From Moringa oleifera (taxonomy: Eukaryota; Streptophyta; Magnoliopsida; Brassicales; Moringaceae), in the NCBI GenBank assembly GCA_021397835.1, contig JAJFZO010000165.1, positions 310,001 through 374,000 of the forward strand: 64,000 bases of DNA, given 5' to 3'. The notes under the pieces were generated by a model, which was not told the origin of the DNA, searched no databases, and saw only the letters and a program-made list of their open reading frames with translations. This document shows, one piece after another, positions 57,032 to 64,000 of the stretch. Position numbers and translations under genes: made by a program. Position 1 is the stretch's first letter. The number at the start of each line of letters is the position of its first letter.

Positions 57032-58193
57032 AAAAAAAACTTTTTTATTTTATTCTTAATTAATTATTAATTATTTCTAATTCACCAGTTCTTATCTCAA
57101 ATGGAGAAATAAAAAAATCAAGATATTTCAAACTTAAATGAAAATTTTTTCTATTCGAAATTAGTCTCAATCAAATACTTCAAAATCAAGAAATTAGAAG
57201 TGGTTAAATGATATGACTAAGTTACTATTGAAAAAAAAATGAAAAAAGAAAAGAATTACTTTTTTATTAAGTTTATTAAGCAAGATCTTTATGAAAATAT
57301 AGAAAAATTCAATTATGATTACAATCCAATAATTTATATACATATATCAAAAATAGGATAAAGATTTACACTACAAACAAAAAAGTACTTAATATGAATC
57401 ATAATTATAAGATCAACCAAAGCTTTATCGAATAAAGAAACTAGTTATTTTAGCTTGTTATCCTTAACTGGTTCATTATAGAACTGATTGATCATCTTCC
57501 ATTACAATAAATGACACTTATGCTTGTAAGAAAGAATATTCTATTTTTTTTTAGATATGAACTTAATTTTTTTTTTATAAAATCATGTATCGATTAACTA
57601 AACTATTGGTCTGATTCAAATTTGAAAATTTAAATTAGATGTACTCTTTCTTCAAGTTTGATCGATTAACAAAAAAAAATAAAAATTTTTTTTAGATAAA
57701 ACATAAAGAGGGTTCTTAAATTTTTTGATATCTTTTTCCTGTATAAATATAAATTGAAATGTAGCACAACAAAAATGGATAGAGATGGATGGAAAGAAAA
57801 AAGAAATTTTTTTTGATTTTTTCATCAAATTCAACCAATTTGACTTATATTATATGGGATAGTGTATTCTATAGATTTGAATGGAGATATAAAACGTACC
57901 AATAAATACAAATTTTTCTTTCTTTTGGCTATTGTAATGGACTAAAAATAAAGAAAATCTTATATCATATTGTTTTTTCTTCTTTGTTTTTTCTATTTTA
58001 GTAATAAAATTTTTTATGCTATTTTTACATATGTATTTAGAGTTTTTTGTTTTGAAGATAGTATATGTAATCTAAAGAAAAAAATAAAATAAATATAAAT
58101 AGACAGATAAAGAATAGAAAAGAACGATTCGTTTTGGACAATAGATGTCTCTCACATCCAATTATAGCATTGAAAAACCTTTTTTGTTTTTGA
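57032..58193. other. plastid ndhF-rpl32 spacer
   Basis: About 1.16 kb of AT-rich plastid spacer with long A and T runs. I see no gene; the open frames are chance products of T-rich DNA. Confidence 0.7.
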
Positions 58194-58352
58194 ATGGCAG
58201 TTCTAAAAGAACATGCTTCTATATCAAAAAAGTGTATTCATAAAAATATTTGGAAAAAGAAAGGATATTGGGCGGTATTGAAAGCTTTTTCGTTAGCGAA
58301 ATCTTTTTTTTACAAGGAATTCAAAATGTTTGTTTGTACGATAAATAAATAA
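58194..58352 (+). pseudogene. rpl32: rpl32 copy with an intact open frame (52 codons)
   Basis: Plastid ribosomal protein L32 is a small protein of the large subunit. The frame from ATG 58194 to TAA 58352 reads [40 protein letters not shown] and [12 protein letters not shown]. The family has MAVPKKRTSISKKRIRKNIW and [17 protein letters not shown], followed by a GNSKSFFV end. So the frame is open, but several basic residues that should bind rRNA are lost (RTSI to HASI, RIRK to CIHK) and the C-terminus is altered. As a nuclear insert it lacks a transit peptide, so it is classed as a pseudogene in spite of the open frame. Confidence 0.85.
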
Positions 58353-59543
58353 AACTAAATAAAAAAATATTAAAATAATCTGAATCGACCTAACTCGAAA
58401 TGCTAATTTTTTTTTTAGAATATAGAAGTAATGAGTATAAAAGGAATGATTTCCATTCCCTAATCTTTTGAACTTATCGATTTTTTTTACTAAATTATAA
58501 AATAATAAAAGGTCACCTTTTTTAGAATAAAATAAAGACAAGATATAAGGTTTCATCTTTTTTATAATATGTTTTTTTTTTTCATTTCCGGGATGGGGAT
58601 TCTTATTTTCCCCATCGCACACTTGTTAGAATAATAAATATAAAAACTTTTTATATTTCTCTTTTTTTTTTCTACTATAGAAGAAGAAATAGAAGATCTT
58701 TAGTCAAAATCAATAGGTTTAGATTGTTGAAATTAATTGATTAAGTTTAAATCTTGTAACTCTTAGAACTTTCTGAATCATTATTTTTCTGAATCATTAT
58801 ATATTCCTTGCTCGAAACCCAATTGATAAAAGCACCTTTTCAAATTTAGTGGTGGCTATTATATACGAATAATGTATCATTTTTAAGTGATCAAAAAACT
58901 CCTAGATTTATATAGGAAGATCAATCAAGATATATATCTTTATAATTATTATTCTAATTTAGATTTAGAAAGTATTTTTTTGGAAGTATGAATTACGATA
59001 GAAATCAAAACTTTATTTTGTATAATACGTCCCCCCCATACCTAATTAGTTTGATAAATTCAAACACAAATTAACAACGAAAACCCCTAAGAATTAATAC
59101 AAAGCTATGCAAATTACATAAACCTCTTTTAATTTAAATTGTTGGATGTTTGCTAAAATTCTGATCCGTAAAAATCATATTTTTTTTTTATTTTTATTTT
59201 ATTCATTCAATTCATAAAAAATAGATTTAATGATAAAGAACATTTTTTTTGAGTTCTATCTCTGGATTGAAGTCACAACTATTTAGTTACAACAGTTCTA
59301 TTTTAGGAAAAAACATAAACTACAAAAACTTCTCTTATTAAGTTACAAACTCTTAACTTAAAAAACTAAAAAAAAAAGAGAATTATATTTTTATTATAAA
59401 GGCTTAATGTTGGATTCGCACCTTCAAATCCTTTTTTAAATGAGTTTTTTTTTCATCAAATCTTTCCTAAATTCCATTGAATTTGAATCGATTCTTTCAA
59501 TCTCGACGATTGAATAAAAAAAGGTTATTATGATTTTGAAAAA
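58353..59543. other. plastid rpl32-trnL spacer
   Basis: About 1.2 kb of AT-rich spacer with many homopolymer runs. The 109-codon minus-strand frame 58293-58622 overlaps rpl32 in antisense and is spurious. Confidence 0.7.
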
Positions 59544-59623
59544 GCCGCTATGGTGAAATTGGTAGACACGCTGCTCTTAGGAAGCAGTGCTAGAGCATCT
59601 CGGTTCGAGTCCGAGTAGCGGCA
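59544..59623 (+). tRNA. trnL-UAG: plastid-derived trnL-UAG, apparently intact
   Basis: 80 bases from GCCGCTATGGTGAAATTGGT to GAGTAGCGGCA form a complete type II leucine tRNA. The anticodon TAG lies in CTGCTCTTAGGAAGCAG, the variable arm is long, the T-arm GGTTCGAGTCC is intact, and the acceptor stem GCCGCTA pairs with TAGCGGC. I see no difference from the conserved plastid sequence, unlike its neighbours trnR and trnN. Whether nuclear polymerase III uses it is unknown; A and B box-like blocks (TGGTGAAATTGGTAGA, GGTTCGAGTCC) are present, as in any tRNA. Confidence 0.9.
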
Positions 59624-59721
59624 TAGCATCTTCTAAAAGAGATAGAATAAGTTCTATAATGAATTTAATTCCCGATTTCGATTCCATATAATCGGAGGAC
59701 CCCCACTTTTTTTTTACTTTT

Positions 59722-60681
59722 ATGATTTTTTCAACCTTAGAGCATATATTAACTCATATATCTTTTTCAGTCGTTTCAATTGTAATTACAATTTTTTTTT
59801 TAACCTTATTAGTCGATGAAATGATAGAACTCTATGATTCATCAGATAAGGGCATGATAATTACCTATTTTTGTATAATAGGATTATTAACCACTCGTTG
59901 GATTTATTCATGCCATTTCCCATTAAGTAATTTATTTGAATCATTAATCTTTCTTTCATGGAATTTTTCCACTATTCACATGCTTTTCTATTTTAATAAA
60001 AATCATTTAAACATAATAACTATGCCAAGTGCTATTTTTACCCAAGGTTTTGCTACTTCGTGTCTTTCAAAGAAAATGCCTCAATCCGTAACATTAGTAC
60101 TTACTCTCCAATTCTAGTAGTTAATGATGCACGTAAGTATGATGGTATTAGGCTATGCCGCTCTCTTATGTGGATCATTATTATCAGTAGCTCTTCTAGT
60201 CATTACATTTCGAAAAGTCCTAAAAATTTTTGGTAAAAGTAATGATTTCTTAAATGAGTCATTTTCTTTTGGTAAAATTTAATATATGAATGAAAGAGGT
60301 AATATTTTACTAAACACTTATTTTCTTTTTTCTCGAAATTATTATAGGTATCAATTGATTCAACAATTGGGTCATTGGAGTTATTGTATTATTAGTCTTG
60401 GGTTTATTTTTTTAACCATAGGCATTCTTTAAGGAGCATTATGGGCTAATGAGGCCTGAGGATCATATTGAAATTGCGACCCAAAAGAAACGTAGGCCTT
60501 TATTACTTGGACCATATTCGCGATTTATTTACATATTCGAAGAAATATCAATTTGGCAGGTATGAATTCTACAATTGTGGCTTCTATAGGCTTTCTTATA
60601 ATTTGGATATGCTATTTTGGGGTTAATCTATTAGGGCTAAGTTTACATAGTTATGGTTCATTTACATTAATATCTAATTGA
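59722..60681 (+). pseudogene. ccsA: ccsA (cytochrome c biogenesis), broken full-length copy
   Basis: CcsA is a plastid membrane protein that brings heme to c-type cytochromes. The frame starts [20 protein letters not shown] and is open to 60117, containing [20 protein letters not shown] and [11 protein letters not shown]. After a stop near 60115 the rest is in another frame, [20 protein letters not shown] then [11 protein letters not shown]. In the heme-binding tryptophan-rich motif WGSYWNWDPKE, tryptophans have become stops or cysteine (stop, GSY, stop, NCDPKE), each by G-to-A or related changes. The end [24 protein letters not shown] and TGA at 60679-60681 is normal. Length 960 bases against about 966. 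Confidence 0.92.
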
Positions 60682-60763
60682 ATTGAAGAAAGGGGCTAAC
60701 AAATATAAAAAATGGGATAGTGTATATATATATATATATAAGAAAATTGAGTATAACACGTCA

Positions 60764-60805
60764 AGAACCTTTTGATTCACTACACTAGTTGATTCAAAAG
60801 GTTCT
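60764..60805. terminator. inverted repeat in ccsA-ndhD spacer (plastid 3' stem-loop)
   Basis: AGAACCTTTTGA (60764-60775) and TCAAAAGGTTCT (60794-60805) form a perfect 12-base stem with an 18-base loop. It lies between the converging ends of ccsA and ndhD, where plastid transcripts carry 3' stem-loops that stabilise the RNA. Its perfect pairing is preserved in the nuclear copy. Confidence 0.7.
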
Positions 60806-60861
60806 GACAAATGCCAAGCATGTTTGGTTACAATTCAATTTCATTTTTTTATTCATGAAAA

Positions 60862-61435
60862 CTATTTATAAAAATAATTAGATAGAATAGCTTCGACCTT
60901 GTCAATTGATAACGAAAATAAAATCCGGATAAATACCAATAACTAGTATGGGTAGAAGAATAGAGATCGAAATAAATAACTCTCATGGTCCAGAATTTAA
61001 AAAAAAAACACAAGTTTGCGTCATTAATTAGCTTGTATCCATAAAACATTTGGCGTGACATAGATAATGAATAAATATCATTCCAATTGCCATTACAAAA
61101 GTAATTAGTATTTTTGGCATTAAAAAATATTTTTGGCTGGTAATTATTCCAAAAAATACTATTAATTCTGCAACAAAACCGCTCATGCCCGGTAATGCAA
61201 GGGAAGCCATCGATAAGATACTGAAAATTGTAAATATTTTTGGAATTGAGATAGCCATTCCGCCTATTTTGTCAAGATAAACAAGATATATTCTATCATA
61301 ACTTGTTCCTACCATGAAAAAAAGTGCAGCGCCAATAAATCCATGAGGGACTATTTGTAAAATGGCTCCATTGAATCCTAGGTCGGTTATAGAACCAATT
61401 TCTATAATTATGAAACCCATATGAGATACGGAAGT
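60862..61435 (-). pseudogene. ndhD: ndhD 3' fragment, truncated at the insertion edge
   Basis: NdhD is a membrane subunit of the plastid NDH complex. The minus strand begins inside the gene with [20 protein letters not shown], then [20 protein letters not shown] and [20 protein letters not shown], then [18 protein letters not shown] frameshift follows near 61030, where the plastid has [16 protein letters not shown]; the other frame continues [20 protein letters not shown] and ends VEAILSNYFYK-like with TAG at 60862-60864. About 190 of some 500 codons remain. The cut at 61435 is the right end of the plastid insert. Confidence 0.9.
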
Positions 61436-61438
61436 TTA

Positions 61439-61834
61439 CAAAAAAAGAAAACTAATTTGTTATGTAACAAAAGTCATAAACTCTCAAGTGAGCCATATCT
61501 TCATTGTCTCTCTTGATTGGGTTTCTTTCATTTGCAAGAAATTAGATTTAATCAACCTCAAATGTTGATAAAATTTGAACTTTAAATTGATTACAATTGA
61601 TGTTTAAATTTTTTTAATTCATAGTAAGTTGATGTTGCTTGATATTTATTTTGAAAGTATATTAATAAATCAAATCATACTAAATTGCATGGCATTTTAT
61701 AAGACAATTTGGGGCAGTTTATATCATTTAGGTCAACCACACAATTTGAAGTAATCAACAAATTGCATCACTAGTTTGTTGTGCTAAAAATGTACAAACC
61801 AACACACCATGCCGCGAACACCCTTAGTTTTAAG
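61439..61834. repeat. dispersed nuclear element, partial right copy
   Basis: About 395 bases nearly identical to 51001-51398, in direct orientation. Shared landmarks are AATTTGTTATGTAACAAAAG, TAGTAAGTTGATGTTGCTTG, CATACTAAATTGCATG and TTGCATCACTAGTTTG. The first 250 bases of the element seen on the left are missing. The two copies bracket the plastid insert. Confidence 0.85.
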
Positions 61835-62375
61835 GTCAAAGATGTAGGATATGGAGCTAGGGTTTAAGGTCTAGGGTTTACATCTAGGATAAACATTTTA
61901 AAGTTCTAGGGTTTTAAGTTCTAGAATTTTAGGGCCTAAGGTTTAGCTTTTAGGGTAAGGGTTTTAGGGTACTAGGCTTAGGGTCGAGTTTTTGAGTATT
62001 GGTATAGAGTTTATAATATAGGGTTAAGGTTAAGGTTAAGGTCTATGATTTGGGCTATAGGATTTAGGATAAAGGTCTCGAGTCTACAATCTTAGGTCTG
62101 TGATTTATGTGTCTAGGTTTAGAGTTTAGGAATTAGAGTTTAAGGTTTCGAAATTAAGGTTTAAGATTAAGATCTACAGTTTAGGAATTAGGGCCTAAGG
62201 TTCAAGATTTAAGGTATAGTGTATAGGGTTCAAGGTTTAGGATTTAGGGTTTAAATTCTAGGTTTTAAGGTTTTAGGTTTTAAGATTTAAGATTTTTGAG
62301 TGTAAGGTAGGTTTTAGGGTTTTAGGATTTATGATTTTTGAGTCTACGATAGGTTTTAGGCTCTAAGGTGATGAC
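61835..62375 (+). repeat. degenerate telomere-like array 3 (G-rich strand on plus)
   Basis: The same TTTAGGG-derived words as arrays 1 and 2 resume after the right element copy (AAGGTCTAGGGTTTACATC and so on), for about 540 bases. This orientation matches array 2, so array 3 is likely the continuation of array 2 across the element and plastid insert. Confidence 0.82.
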
Positions 62376-63059
62376 TCAATTACATCTTACACCTAATTAG
62401 TTGTAGAGACTATTTCATTCTTAGGCCCAATCAATTGTTAGGCTTAATTAATTCAGTTCAATTATTATATGTAAGGCACAATTACATATTAAATCTAATT
62501 ATCATTTTAGGTATAATTATATCTAAGCTAAATACGTTCTTTGGTCCAAATCACACATGCTAAGCCGAATTAGTTATTAAGCGCAGTCCTATCTCAAAAT
62601 CAATTAAGATCCAATTATATGTTAAATATAAGTATTTATTTGACTAATTTCAGTCTGAAGCCCATTTATATATTAAATATATTATTTTGTTGAGCCCAAT
62701 TATATATTGAGCAGAATTCGTTCCAGGCTTCACGTTAAGTCTAATTAAATCTTTGTATCAAATAATTATTAGATCCAATTATATCTTAGATCCAATTATA
62801 TTTTAGGGTAAATTATTTATTAAGGCTATTGCTTGCATAGGTTTATGATATATTAAGACCAATTATGTATTAGGCCGGATTAGCTCACTAATTCTTAGGT
62901 ACATTTAAATATTTAGCACATTTAATTATTAGAATCAATTAAATGGTATGCCAAATTAAATTTTAAGTCCAACAATCATGAGGCTTAAGTATATCTTAGG
63001 CTCAATTATGTGTTAGGTCCACTTCTTTCCTAGGTTTAATTATTTCTTATTTTCACGCA
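62376..63059 (+). repeat. AT-rich degenerate tandem repeat (CAATTATAT...TTAGG type)
   Basis: About 680 bases in which a short motif recurs loosely: AGGCCCAATTATATATTA and variants such as GATCCAATTATATCTTA, GACCAATTATGTATTAGGCC, AGGCTCAATTATGTGTTAGG. The spacing is roughly 15-40 bases. It separates the G-strand array 3 from the C-strand array 4. No coding sequence. Confidence 0.65.
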
Positions 63060-64000
63060 CAATAGGAACAATTAATTTAAACCTTAAACCCTAATCCCTT
63101 AACCTTCACCCCTAAAATGTAAACCCTAAAATCTAAAACTTAAACCCTAAATGCTAAACCTTAAACTTTAACTCTTAAATCTTATACCCCTTAACCCTAC
63201 CTTTAAACTCTAAAACCAAAACTATAAACGCGAAACCTTAAACCCTAATCCTTAAACATTAAACCCTACCTCTTAAAGCTTATCCCCTTAAACTTTAAAC
63301 TTTAATTGCTAAACCTTGAACTTAAAACCCTAACATCTAAATCCTAACACTTAAAACTTAAATTCTAGCCCCTCAACACTAATCCCCAAACCCAAAATCC
63401 TAACTGCTAAACTTTAAATCCCCAAGCCCTAATCTGAAAACCTTACCTTAAACCTTAAATACTAAACACTAACTCCTAACCCTGAAAGCTAAATCTAACC
63501 CGTCAACCCTAAATCTTAACCCCTAAATCCTAAACCATACACCTTAAACCCTAACCTCTAACCTTTAATCCCTAAACTCTAACCTTTAACCCTTAAACCC
63601 TAATCCACACACCTTAAACGTTAACCTCTAAGCCCTAAGCGTTGAATCTACTAAACCATCACCCAAAAACGTTGAACCCTAACTCTTAAACCTTAACCCC
63701 TAAAATCAAAACCCACAATAATAAACCCTAACCTTTAATATCTAAACCCTAAAACCTAAACAATAATCTTTAACACCCATAAGCCCTAAACCGTAACTCC
63801 AAAACCTAAGCCTTAAAAGCAAAACCCTAACTCCTAAACTCTAAAAATGAAAATCCAAACTTTAACCTTAAACAATTAATCCTTAACCAAAATCCTAAAC
63901 TAAACCTTAAACACTAATCCTAATTGCTAAAACCTAATCCCAAACACTACACCTTCAACCCTAAGCCCTAGCGCTCACCAATAAGCACTTAATCCTTAAC
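63060..64000 (-). repeat. degenerate telomere-like array 4 (C-rich strand on plus), continues past window
   Basis: The plus strand now reads AACCCTAAA, CCTTAAACCCTAACC, CTAAACCTTAAAC and similar, which is the complementary strand of the TTTAGGG-type repeat. So the orientation is opposite to arrays 1-3. It runs to the end of the window and is degenerate. Confidence 0.85.

Larger units (their letters stand above)
51397..61435 (+). other. large plastid DNA insertion (NUPT), about 10 kb
   Basis: The order and strands are rrn23 3' part, rrn4.5, rrn5, trnR-ACG (plus), trnN-GUU (minus), ycf1 5' part (plus), ndhF (minus), rpl32 (plus), trnL-UAG (plus), ccsA (plus) and ndhD 3' part (minus). This is the inverted-repeat b to small-single-copy order of typical angiosperm plastomes, without rearrangement. 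Every protein gene except rpl32 has stops, shifts or small deletions, so this is an old nuclear copy, not contaminating plastid DNA. The left junction is at CCCACCCATCGAGC and the right junction near ATACGGAAGT in ndhD. Many differences from the plastid consensus are C-to-T or G-to-A. Both ends abut copies of the same nuclear element. Confidence 0.92.

Noticed and set aside
51397..61435. Contaminating genuine plastid DNA in the assembly
   Set aside because: ycf1, ndhF, ccsA and ndhD carry stops and shifts, trnR has lost its anticodon, and both ends join nuclear element copies and satellite.
39011..64000. CRISPR-like array because of regular short repeats
   Set aside because: The repeats are contiguous degenerate telomeric words without unique spacers of constant length, and the setting is a plant nuclear genome.

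Overview
The window looks like nuclear DNA of a flowering plant, probably a eudicot, from a decayed, low-gene-density region. The evidence is eukaryotic exon/intron pieces with GT..AG borders from plant families (MCU, SABATH, REM/B3, transportin-1, AIR9), very AT-rich spacers, plastid- and mitochondrion-like insertions, and long arrays of degenerate plant telomere-type (TTTAGGG) repeat. I cannot name the species. I see no gene that looks intact and functional as a nuclear gene. Nearly everything recognisable is a fragment or pseudogene.

Layout. 1-5720: a block of higher GC that resembles plant mitochondrial intergenic DNA, with broken Copia and Ty3/gypsy pieces. 5721-9900: AT-rich spacer. 9955-10652: TATA box and decayed first exon of a mitochondrial calcium uniporter (MCU) gene. 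14128-17885: two copies of a segment, each carrying a truncated SABATH methyltransferase pseudogene on the minus strand. 19390-29076: transportin-1 (importin beta-2) remnant in which a two-exon module is repeated in tandem with a period of about 1.0 kb, with a REM-type B3-domain gene remnant inside the first intron. 29734-35121: exon remnants of the microtubule-associated protein AIR9, interrupted by a small plastid insert (trnL 3' exon to trnF). 35683-36830: a diverged tandem duplication. 38010-39010: a T-rich tract.

39011-64000 is dominated by degenerate telomere-like repeat. G-rich-strand arrays lie at 39011-41005, 44885-50745 and 61835-62375, and a C-rich-strand array at 63060-64000 runs off the window. 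The second array shows a higher-order period near 2.8-3.0 kb. Two foreign islands interrupt the arrays. One (41006-44884) carries a minus-strand, multi-exon coiled-coil gene remnant. The other (about 51397-61435) is a roughly 10 kb plastid insertion.

The plastid insertion is collinear with the inverted-repeat/small-single-copy junction of an ordinary plastome: rrn23 3' end, rrn4.5, rrn5, trnR-ACG, trnN-GUU, ycf1 5' part, ndhF, rpl32, trnL-UAG, ccsA and ndhD 3' part. It is flanked by two direct copies of a nuclear element of about 395 bp.

The genes do not form a pathway. The picture is of a region that accumulates organelle DNA, gene fragments and satellite, as reported for pericentromeric or subtelomeric heterochromatin, non-recombining sex-linked regions and B chromosomes; which of these applies is not decidable here. 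No previously undescribed functional system was found. The most unusual structures are the transportin two-exon tandem array, the higher-order telomere-like satellite with converging orientations, and the plastid island flanked by duplicated nuclear sequence. All coordinates of decayed elements are approximate by a few to tens of bases, because they were read by eye.
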